Positions 53,798 to 61,493 of a stretch of DNA of 64,000 nt are shown here, piece after piece; position 1 is the stretch's first letter, and every line of letters starts with the position of its first letter. The notes beneath the pieces were generated by a model. The model ran no database searches, had not been told where the DNA came from, and was given only the letters and a program-made list of their open reading frames with translations. Source of the stretch: Methylibium rhizosphaerae. Its GTDB lineage: Bacteria; Pseudomonadota; Gammaproteobacteria; Burkholderiales; Burkholderiaceae_C. The stretch spans positions 62,001 to 126,000 of the forward strand of contig NZ_SWAR01000009.1 in assembly GCF_006386545.1 (NCBI RefSeq), read 5' to 3'. A program made the translations under genes and the position numbers.

Positions 53798-54918
53798 GCT
53801 TTGTACTCCAACACCCCAAGAGTGATAAGCCGACGACCGAGCTCTATTGCGTCTTCAATCGGCAGACCCAGCTCCTGAGCGATTTCACGCGGAGTGAACT
53901 CGCACTTCTCGTTGATCAGTTGCATAGCACGATAGTATCCAGAGGGGAAGGCCGTCTTAGATCGTTGCTCCGAACGGACGCCATAGTCGAATAGCAGGCC
54001 TGACACTTCAAGCGTGGATAGGTCGCGCATCAGCTTGTAGGTTATAGGAACCCCATTCACGCGCACGAGCAAGTCTTCGGCGACAAGTCGACCTACGCGC
54101 AGCATTGACCGTAACCCATCCCGCGGAAGATAGATTCTTTTCTCGGCGAGATCGGCATCCAAACCTGAATTCGCTTCTAGTGTCTCGAGCGCTTGGCGAA
54201 TCAGCTCGTCGCGTTCACCAGCCGTGGCAGGCAGCCGAAGTGCCTCCTGAAGCAAGCTCGCTTTGCGGACAGCTTGGACGATTCCGTCCGCGATCGTCGG
54301 CACATGCACCCCCGCGGAGAGATGCAATGATCCCGCCTGACCAGGCAGCCCCCGATGAATGTGACCTCGCGGAATGTAGAGCACATCACCCGGCGAAAGA
54401 TCAGTGCGAAGGTATTCGCGCGCGCACTGGTCCTGGTCGACCGGGGGTTTGTACATTCCCTCAATAGGAAAAGGCGTAGAGGGCCTAGCCACAGACCACG
54501 ACTTGACGCCATGGACCTGGACCAGAAACACGTCAACTTCGTCGTAGTGATACCCGAAACAATGCTGCGACGAAGGGGACAAGAACGCAGTTACGAAGGT
54601 CCGAGCTCCGTCCGGGTAAGCGCGATTGATCTCTTGACAGAGGCGCGCGACGTCAGCGTTACAAAGGTTTAGCTTATTAAAGATGGCCGTATAGCCATCC
54701 GCCAATCCTTCGAAGATCCACTGAAGGGCGTCTTGTCTGGCCGCTGCGACAGTGGGAAAGATCTCCTTATCCGCACCGGCCATCCGAATATTCTGCGCGA
54801 TCTGGCCGCGGTTCGCCCAAAGATCCACCTCGAAGTCAGCCAGTTCGTAGTGGAAATCTGGCAAAGCATCTTCAAGGCGAAAGGTCCGTGCGAATTCCGA
54901 CGGGATGAAACCCATCAT
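53791..54918 (-). CDS. JmjC/cupin-type Fe(II)/2-oxoglutarate oxygenase
   Basis: 375-aa protein of the ribosomal-oxygenase-like (cupin_4) group. Metal ligands are visible as H124-x-D126 (FGYHYDEVDVFLVQVHG) and H188 in YIPRGHIHRG. The oxygenase core ends near residue 215. A helical middle and a C-terminal winged helix (FTPREIAQELGLPIEDAIEL) follow, as in ROXA enzymes. Known members hydroxylate protein side chains. Set between the NHLP-type precursor (13 bp upstream) and the LanM-type dehydratase, it probably modifies the same peptide. Confidence 0.8.
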   Translation of the reverse strand: MMGFIPSEFARTFRLEDALPDFHYELADFEVDLWANRGQIAQNIRMAGADKEIFPTVAAARQDALQWIFEGLADGYTAIFNKLNLCNADVARLCQEINRAYPDGARTFVTAFLSPSSQHCFGYHYDEVDVFLVQVHGVKSWSVARPSTPFPIEGMYKPPVDQDQCAREYLRTDLSPGDVLYIPRGHIHRGLPGQAGSLHLSAGVHVPTIADGIVQAVRKASLLQEALRLPATAGERDELIRQALETLEANSGLDADLAEKRIYLPRDGLRSMLRVGRLVAEDLLVRVNGVPITYKLMRDLSTLEVSGLLFDYGVRSEQRSKTAFPSGYYRAMQLINEKCEFTPREIAQELGLPIEDAIELGRRLITLGVLEYKAC

Positions 54919-54931
54919 CCCGGGAATCCCA

Positions 54932-55252
54932 TTAGCAAATGATCGACGGCAGAATCAGCTGCGTTCCCGCGCGAGCAACTTCAAGCATCTCAGAACGCGT
55001 AAGCGTTTGGGCGACCGGAGGAGACGGGATAATGAAATGAAGCCGTGGCATTTCATCAGCAACAAACACGTATTCCACACCAGGGTTGACCTGAATACCC
55101 TCGGCTTGGAGAACGGCCTTTGGATCGGCGAGCAAGGCAGCCTTGAATCCCGGGTCTTGCCAGCATTTCAGCACTATGGCAGCCATCTGCTCTCGAATGC
55201 GAGCTTTCTGTGTGCCCAGCGGTTCACCCGGGACAAGCATGTTATGCGGCAT
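54932..55252 (-). CDS. RiPP precursor with NHLP (nitrile hydratase-type) leader
   Basis: 106-aa precursor. Residues 14-78 match the NHLP leader pattern: KARIREQMAAIVLKCWQDPG, FKAALLADPKAVLQAEGI, NPGVEYVFVADE and LHFIIPSPP. The C-terminal core, about residues 80-106, has Thr83, Thr85, Ser87, Thr97, Ser103 and a final Cys106. No Gly-Gly junction is seen, so the cleavage site is uncertain. Its ATG (55252) follows GGGAG; a second ATG lies 12 bases in. It is first gene of a three-gene modification operon. A single cysteine allows at most one lanthionine ring. Confidence 0.75.
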   Translation of the reverse strand: MPHNMLVPGEPLGTQKARIREQMAAIVLKCWQDPGFKAALLADPKAVLQAEGIQVNPGVEYVFVADEMPRLHFIIPSPPVAQTLTRSEMLEVARAGTQLILPSIIC

Positions 55253-55278
55253 GTTGAGCTCCCATGTTTGGACGAGCC

Positions 55279-55307
55279 ACAGTAGTTTGTGTAAACGAAC
55301 ATGTCAA
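55279..55307 (-). promoter_or_regulatory. sigma-70 promoter of the RiPP operon
   Basis: Reverse-strand TTGACA (55302-55307), 17-bp spacer, TACTGT (55279-55284); predicted start near 55272, about 20 nt before the precursor ATG. A GTTT-ACAC-AAAC dyad sits within the spacer and could be an operator. This gives the operon its own promoter independent of the DUF499 gene upstream. Confidence 0.65.
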
Positions 55308-55385
55308 GCTGGCGCAACCGCGTCACGTCATGCAGATTGATGACCCGCAAGTCATAAGGCCCCATCGAGGCGTTCGACTCTCCCT

Positions 55386-58196
55386 TCATTCCTCGAACTC
55401 CGCCGACGAAAACTTCAGCACCGAAGCGTTCTCCTTCGCTGCCCGTTGGGTCGCGTCATCAAATACGCCGCCGCCTGCGTCGGCCTCGATCTCCACCCGA
55501 AGCTGAACGCTGACCCCAGGCTTCGTAGTGAACAGCATGACAAGCTCATCGTAGAGGTCGTTGAAGCCTTTCTTTCCCAGCACGGGATCCAACGTCGTTG
55601 ACGCGTAGAAGCGTCGCTTGACCGAAGAGGGCGTCGGAGGCTGTGCGTTGGAGCCGTTCTCCACGCTCGGCGGGGTCACCGGCGGCGGCACCACAGCCCC
55701 ACCGCCCCCAGGTATTGGTGACGTAGGGCTTCGCTCTCGAACCGAGTTCGCAAACGATGCAGCCGCGGAAGGCTCGATTAGCAACAGCGAGCTGTCCAGG
55801 ATCGGCGTCGTGCGATTTCCGTAGACAAAACCGACGAAGCCGTCACTGTCCTTGCCCTGCGCCAGACCAAAGAAGTCGCGACTTTCGGCGCCAGCCGCCA
55901 GCGTGCTCTGGAACACGCGATCATCCCGCAGGCGTGGCAGATAGAGCTGGTGGCAGGTCTGCTGCCATACACCCAGTGCGCCGACGTCCGTCTGTTCCGG
56001 CTTCCAGAACCAGTTGCGCAGCACCGTGGCGAGATGAACGGGCGCCCACGCCCCAATCACCAGTTCGTTCTCCTTCAGCACACGATCGAGCTCATCACCG
56101 AAGTTCGCCGTGCCTGGGTTGAGGGCGAAGTGCTCCCACTGCACATCTGAAATGCCCTTGCCGGGCCGCGCCTCCTGAGAGGGCGCCAGAAGCCACTTAT
56201 AGGCCTCACGGATCGTCCTACGCACGGTGTCAACCGCCTCTCCCAGGCTGCGCTCGGCCTGCCGCGCTTGGAGTTGGTCGAGGTTCAGCCGCAGATCCTT
56301 CACGTCATTGACGATGGACTGCCAGGCCAGCATCGAGCGGACTTGGTCCTTCAGGCGAGACACGGTCTCGAAGTCGGCCGCGACGAAGAGCACCCGGTTC
56401 TGCTTGAATCGTGGCTGGTCGCCACGGCCTTTTAGGATCTCGGTCGCACGATCAATCGCCAGGCTCTGCCCACTGCGGCTGAATGCCGCGTCAGGGGGCA
56501 GAACGACCAAGCGAAGCATCCAATCGTCGGGCACGTCGGCACTTGGCGTGAACACGTGCACCGCATCGAATGAGGCGCTCGTGATGCTGCGCTGCAGCCG
56601 ATCGCGGACGGAAGGGAAGACGTCCTCCTTGTCCTGGAACCGGCGTTTCCGGTCCTCCATCTCACGCCTCAGATTCGCGCGCACGTCGAACCAGAAGCGG
56701 TTGTTGCCGCTGTTCAGGTACTGAAGCCTATCGCCCAGGCGCCGCAAGGCATCTTTGAACAGGCTCGGCTGCTGTCCGGGCTGAGCGACGCCCAGGACAA
56801 CGCGCTCTAGCTCAATGCCACGCACAACTTGACCACCATTGGTCGGCGCGCTCCCAAGAAAGATGGCGCGTGCAGCTCGGCGACATGCTTGCACGCTGCC
56901 CAAGCGCGGATCGCGACGCTCGATCTCGGTCGTCTCGGCACGCTCGCCGTCAATGTCCTTCTCCAGTACCGGGTCCCACCCCTGCGGCAGGTAGTAGATC
57001 GCCTCGTTCCGGACATCGGCGTCGTACAACGGCAAGCTGCCGGGCATGATCAGCAGGTCGGTGTTGTTGGCATTCCAAAGCCGGTGGATGACCTTGGCCA
57101 TCAACTTCAGCACGCCTCGCGTGCGCTGGAAGTTGTCGAGGGACGACCAGTCCTCGTACAAGCGGTCGAACACCTCCGGATGGATCGGGTACGCCGACAG
57201 CAGACGGTCGTGGTACCTGGATTCCTGTGTCTCGTGCGGGAAGTCGTGCGCGTGACCAACGTACAGGTCCGCGAACGCACGGCACACCTCCTCTGCCGCT
57301 AGTTGGTCGCCAATGGAGGCAAACAGTCGGCGGCGGACGATCTCGAATGCTTCGCTGGACGACACCGGCTTCCACAGCGCCTGCACGCGACCGAAGTAGT
57401 GGGCCAGAGCGCCCAACGCCTTGACCCCTCGCTGGCTTCCCGCCTCCTTGTCAGACTCCGGCAGGGAAGCCAGAAGGATGGCCGTCGGCACTGCCTTCAG
57501 GGCCTCTGTGAGTGCCTGGATGAAGCTCAGGTTCGAGTCGAAACTGCCGCCGCTGAGAGCCTTGCCCTCCTCGAACTGGCGGATGTAGGCAACCAGCTCG
57601 TCGATCAGGATCACGCAAGGCGCATACCTCGACAGCAATTGCTCCAGCACCGCCTTGCCGGGCGAGGTGCCAGACTGATCGGCATCACGCACCAGCTCAT
57701 AGGCCTCAGCCTTGCCCAGTTGCCAGGCCAGTTCGCCCCACAAGGTCTTCACGGCTAGGCCGTCATAAACCGCAGGCTGATTCGGCGACTGGCGGATGCC
57801 GTCGAGCACGACGATACGGGCAGGCTGTAGGTCGACGATGCCCGCGCTCTCCAGGATGGCCGGGATTCCTTGCAGGTTTGTCGCCGGCACTGCGCCCTTG
57901 GCCAGGTGGTATACGGCCAGCATCGTGTGCGTCTTGCCGCCACCAAATGCTGTCTGCAGCTGGATGACCGGATCGCCGCCCTTGCCAGCCAGGCGCTTGA
58001 CCACGGAGTCGAGCAGCAGCCGCATGCCCTCAGTAATGAACGTGCGCTGGAAGAACAGCGCGGCGTCCTGGTACTCGGCCGACGCGGTCTTGTCATGCAC
58101 GCGTGACAGATCCGCCGCGAACTCGGCTTGCTGGAAAGTGCCCTTCAGCACGTCCGAATGCGGAACGGCGACTTCACGCCACGGCTTCAATCCCAT
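55386..58196 (-). CDS. DUF499 family P-loop ATPase
   Basis: 936-aa AAA-type ATPase. Walker A is [10 protein letters not shown] (82-91) and Walker B is [11 protein letters not shown]; the N-terminal [15 protein letters not shown] segment is also typical of DUF499. A Pro/Gly-rich linker near residue 830 leads to a small C-terminal domain. Members of this family occur next to DUF1156 methylases in islands annotated as anti-phage. Here it is the last of four co-directional genes, 3 bp after the Hsp70-like gene. The mechanism is not established; an ATP-driven DNA-associated role is likely. Confidence 0.85.
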   Translation of the reverse strand: MGLKPWREVAVPHSDVLKGTFQQAEFAADLSRVHDKTASAEYQDAALFFQRTFITEGMRLLLDSVVKRLAGKGGDPVIQLQTAFGGGKTHTMLAVYHLAKGAVPATNLQGIPAILESAGIVDLQPARIVVLDGIRQSPNQPAVYDGLAVKTLWGELAWQLGKAEAYELVRDADQSGTSPGKAVLEQLLSRYAPCVILIDELVAYIRQFEEGKALSGGSFDSNLSFIQALTEALKAVPTAILLASLPESDKEAGSQRGVKALGALAHYFGRVQALWKPVSSSEAFEIVRRRLFASIGDQLAAEEVCRAFADLYVGHAHDFPHETQESRYHDRLLSAYPIHPEVFDRLYEDWSSLDNFQRTRGVLKLMAKVIHRLWNANNTDLLIMPGSLPLYDADVRNEAIYYLPQGWDPVLEKDIDGERAETTEIERRDPRLGSVQACRRAARAIFLGSAPTNGGQVVRGIELERVVLGVAQPGQQPSLFKDALRRLGDRLQYLNSGNNRFWFDVRANLRREMEDRKRRFQDKEDVFPSVRDRLQRSITSASFDAVHVFTPSADVPDDWMLRLVVLPPDAAFSRSGQSLAIDRATEILKGRGDQPRFKQNRVLFVAADFETVSRLKDQVRSMLAWQSIVNDVKDLRLNLDQLQARQAERSLGEAVDTVRRTIREAYKWLLAPSQEARPGKGISDVQWEHFALNPGTANFGDELDRVLKENELVIGAWAPVHLATVLRNWFWKPEQTDVGALGVWQQTCHQLYLPRLRDDRVFQSTLAAGAESRDFFGLAQGKDSDGFVGFVYGNRTTPILDSSLLLIEPSAAASFANSVRERSPTSPIPGGGGAVVPPPVTPPSVENGSNAQPPTPSSVKRRFYASTTLDPVLGKKGFNDLYDELVMLFTTKPGVSVQLRVEIEADAGGGVFDDATQRAAKENASVLKFSSAEFEE

Positions 58197-58199
58197 TTC

Positions 58200-59966
58200 T
58201 CAACTCCCCGAGATGCGCAAGTTCCCGGCCACATAGCCGTGGTGCCGTGAACCGCCGCCACCGAAAGTTGGTGGTGCTGTCAGCGTTTCCGGCATCGTCT
58301 CTGCTGCGCCGCCGATGGCCACGGCCAGCTGCGGATACACCGCCTCCAGCTCAACCGGCATGTCGTTCATCCACTGCGGCCGCGGATCGACAGCCTGGCG
58401 CAGGATGCGGTGCCCCTTGACGTCGATCGGGCCCTTACCAAGGACTTGCATCATCGGCAGCGGCGAGCTGCCGCCGGTCAGCACCACGTGCAAGCGCACA
58501 CCATCCATCGCCAGCCATCGCAGCCATGTTTCGTCGACAGCGTCCAGCGACTTCTTGAAGCCGGCCTCCACCGCCTGGGCGAAACGCATCACCTTGTCGT
58601 CCGCCAGAAAGTCGTCGAGCTTCACCTCGCCCACGGTGCCGTCTGCCAGGGCGTACTCGAGCTTGCCCGTCTTGAACAGCGTCTCCTTCAGGCCGCGGAT
58701 CCGACGATTCAGGTCCGCCAGGATCAAGCGGCCCGAGTTGTCGCTCAGGTCGATGGACTCCCGCTGCGCGATGTATCCACGCAGCAGCCCGTCCACCTTG
58801 TCGCCAGCCTGCATCAGGCCGTGGATCGACGCGGGCACCTGAAAAACGCGGATCTCGCCGTCCTCCGGCCGGTGGGTCGAGATGAACAGGCCGAAGTCAG
58901 TCGTGCCGGCGCCGACGTCAACCACCATGAAGGCGTCGCGCAGGTTCTCGCTATCGGCGATCGCACCGGCGGCCACAGCCACCGGCTCTGGCACGCCGTC
59001 ATCGATGAGGTATTCGGGCCGCTTGCCCACGGCCTTGATCTGCTCGACAGCCGACTTCAGTTCGCCAACCGGGATACCGCCAGCCCAGCGATCGCTGAAG
59101 GTGTCGGCCAGGATCTGCGCTTCGGCCAGCATGCTGCGCATCAGTCCGTCCGCCCACTTCGCCTGCGCCGCATCCGGCCAGCACGGACGGGCGAATCGGC
59201 GCTTGGCATACCGCGGTTCCTTCACGCTCTGAAAGGCGAGCGAACGCTCGGCCACGTCCGTCAGGTAGGCGAGATAGATGCGGATCAGGTCGCCTTCTGT
59301 TAGGCGAAAGCCCGTAGGGTTCATCGCGGGCTTGAGGACGCAGGCCTCGCCGTCGAGGTTGCCTTCCCTGCGCAGGCTCAGCCAGCCCTTGATCGAGTCC
59401 AGCCGCTCGCGACCGGAGTCCACCAGGTCCTGGCTCTGCTCGATCGCTTCGAAGCCGAAGTAGGCCTTGCCATCGTCACCAATGAACACCGAGGAGGGCA
59501 GCGTATAGCCCTGCCGGCCAGCCTCGGTGCCCAGCTCCAGGTCGAGGTACTTGTCGGGGAAAACGGTCGCGAAGGCCTTCGACATCGCAGTTCCGAAGTC
59601 GAGGCACAACAGCACTTCAGGATCGGTGACCTCCTCGCGCTCGATGGAACCCAACGCGAGCGAAACCTGCGGCAGCGAAGCAATCTTCGGCGTTGAAGTC
59701 GTCTTGTCCTCGATGTTCACCGAGGTCGGTGCATTCGGAATCGGAGATGTCCCGTTGCCGCCGGTCACCGCAGCCGAAGCTGGGCTGGGCGCATTCGCCA
59801 CCGGTTCCGCAGCCGCCGACGCATCGGCGTCGCCACCTGCCTGCAGCGCAAGCAACGCCAGCTGCAGCGCCTTGCGCTCCAGCGACGATACGGCACCAAT
59901 AACCTGGTCGCGTTCGATGCGCTCCATCAGGCTCGCAATCAATATCGCAGCAGTGTTCTTGTCCAA
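58200..59966 (-). CDS. Hsp70/actin-like ATPase
   Basis: 588-aa protein with the actin-ATPase fold: phosphate-1 LCLDFGTAMSKAFAT (121-135), phosphate-2 VVDVGAGTTDFGLF and adenosine motif VLTGGSSPLP. A 110-residue N-terminal extension contains an Ala/Pro/Thr-rich linker. The canonical DnaK C-terminal substrate lid is lacking; the end is a Gly/His-rich stretch. Set between the 488-aa unknown and DUF499 genes, it is probably a regulatory or assembly ATPase of the defence operon. The ATG at 59966 has a GGAGG-type site. Confidence 0.8.
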   Translation of the reverse strand: MDKNTAAILIASLMERIERDQVIGAVSSLERKALQLALLALQAGGDADASAAAEPVANAPSPASAAVTGGNGTSPIPNAPTSVNIEDKTTSTPKIASLPQVSLALGSIEREEVTDPEVLLCLDFGTAMSKAFATVFPDKYLDLELGTEAGRQGYTLPSSVFIGDDGKAYFGFEAIEQSQDLVDSGRERLDSIKGWLSLRREGNLDGEACVLKPAMNPTGFRLTEGDLIRIYLAYLTDVAERSLAFQSVKEPRYAKRRFARPCWPDAAQAKWADGLMRSMLAEAQILADTFSDRWAGGIPVGELKSAVEQIKAVGKRPEYLIDDGVPEPVAVAAGAIADSENLRDAFMVVDVGAGTTDFGLFISTHRPEDGEIRVFQVPASIHGLMQAGDKVDGLLRGYIAQRESIDLSDNSGRLILADLNRRIRGLKETLFKTGKLEYALADGTVGEVKLDDFLADDKVMRFAQAVEAGFKKSLDAVDETWLRWLAMDGVRLHVVLTGGSSPLPMMQVLGKGPIDVKGHRILRQAVDPRPQWMNDMPVELEAVYPQLAVAIGGAAETMPETLTAPPTFGGGGSRHHGYVAGNLRISGS

Positions 59967-60016
59967 AGTTCCCTCCTCGACGACTTGTCAGCGATCGGGC
60001 CGAAGTGGCCCGCGAT

Positions 60017-61483
60017 TCACTCCACCAATCCCTTGGTCACCACGTCTCCCAGGCCACCATCTGCACGCTTGCGCACGATGGCAGGCTGCTTGACAACCAT
60101 GCGCTGCCGCGGCGAACCTCCGACGACGGTGAAGAACTTGGTCGACATCTCGACCTCCTCCCCCGGCACGCCGTACAGGTCCAGTCCCCGCAGCGCGGCA
60201 GCCTGCTCCACCTGGATGGCCAGCGCCTGCACGCCATCCAACAAGGCCTGCGTGGACGGTGCCAGCGCGGGGTCGTAGATCTCGAGGTTCGACACCAGCG
60301 GATCTCGCAGCCCATCGCGAAGCTTGCGGGCCTGGCGCGCGGCCTGTAGCGCGAGCCCGATACTCTCGTCGGCATTGCTGGCAGCGGCCTCCACGGCGGA
60401 ACTGCTGGCTTGCCGCACCGGCCGCACCCGGCCGTGTTCCAGCCAGTCACGCACCTCTTCGTTCAGCTCGGGATGTCGGGCGGCGAGTTCACGGGCCACC
60501 GCGCGGGCCCGCTCAGGGTGGTTGCACAGCACCTCCAGCTGCGCAAGCAGGGCTTGATCACGCTGCCCCTGTCGACCCAGAAGTAGAAGCGCCTCGCTTA
60601 CGTCAGTAATCAGCCTATCCAGCGGCTTCTGGAGCTCGTTGGGCCAGGAGCCCCCGCCCACCAGTCGTCGACAGTAATCCACTACCCGGTACATCGTTGG
60701 ATCCGCGACGACCGAGATGCGCGTACGGACGATGTCGTGGACAAGAAGCAGCGCTTGCCGGCACAGGTCCACCTGTGCCTTGTCTTCCTGCGGTTTGCCA
60801 ACCGCCATCAGCGGGGCACTGACCCACTCGTACAGCGCGATGCCTAGCTCGTCGCCAGCCTCGAGCTCGCTCTCGAGCAGTGCCTCCCGAATGGCCTCGA
60901 TGGCCGAAGCAAGTCTCCGCGCCATCGTGTCACCAGGTGCCTGCGTGTCGGGTCGGTACGCTTCAAAGGCTTTCGCGAGACGGCGCAGCACTTCGGCGAG
61001 GCTGCCCGAACCGGCCATCAAAGCCGACACCAGCTCGAGGCGTGCCTTGTCCGCCGATGCCTCCTCGGCAATGGCTCGGGCCTGGTAGTCCGGCAGCCAT
61101 GGCGCTGACATCTGGGCACAGGCGCGCGCTAAGTTGAGCCGGTCGTCCCCCTTAGCCAGCAGCTGCATATTCGGCAAGGGCTCGGAGAAGGCAGGGCGCA
61201 ATTGCTCCACCATCTCAGGCGCCCAGCGCTTGACGATCTGCACTAGGCGGATGCACTCGGCGATCGCAAGCAGTCGATGACCGGGCTCCGAGGCCGTAAG
61301 CGCCTGCTGTAGCAAGTGGCGTCGGCCGGCAGCGACTGCCGGATCCTCGTATTGCTTAGGCAGAAACTTGGTCGTGCTGAGCGTCGACAGGGCTTCGTAT
61401 CGATCCTCCGGCGATGCAGCCGGATCGGCGAACCTCGCCAGGGCCGATACCGCCTCCGAACTGCTTAAGGTATTGGTCGCCAT
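60017..61483 (-). CDS. unknown helical protein of the DUF1156/DUF499 operon
   Basis: 488-aa protein, strongly helical with HEAT-like alternation (RHLLQQALTASEPGHRLLAI; ARAVARELAARHPELNEEV). The last 60 residues change to strands (EVEMSTKFFTVVGGSPRQRM). No catalytic motif is seen. The ATG at 61483 lies 10 bp after the methylase stop. It probably acts as a scaffold or partner for the methylase or the Hsp70-like protein, by position only. Confidence 0.6.
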   Translation of the reverse strand: MATNTLSSSEAVSALARFADPAASPEDRYEALSTLSTTKFLPKQYEDPAVAAGRRHLLQQALTASEPGHRLLAIAECIRLVQIVKRWAPEMVEQLRPAFSEPLPNMQLLAKGDDRLNLARACAQMSAPWLPDYQARAIAEEASADKARLELVSALMAGSGSLAEVLRRLAKAFEAYRPDTQAPGDTMARRLASAIEAIREALLESELEAGDELGIALYEWVSAPLMAVGKPQEDKAQVDLCRQALLLVHDIVRTRISVVADPTMYRVVDYCRRLVGGGSWPNELQKPLDRLITDVSEALLLLGRQGQRDQALLAQLEVLCNHPERARAVARELAARHPELNEEVRDWLEHGRVRPVRQASSSAVEAAASNADESIGLALQAARQARKLRDGLRDPLVSNLEIYDPALAPSTQALLDGVQALAIQVEQAAALRGLDLYGVPGEEVEMSTKFFTVVGGSPRQRMVVKQPAIVRKRADGGLGDVVTKGLVE

Positions 61484-61493
61484 GCGCTGCCCC

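Noticed and set aside
55174-55389. 71-aa frame between the DUF499 gene and the RiPP precursor with a CGSSKHGSSTC stretch
   Set aside because: It starts ATGA-coupled to DUF499 but spans the TTGACA/TACTGT promoter and the precursor start. Its Cys-rich part is probably chance, although a second peptide cannot be fully excluded.
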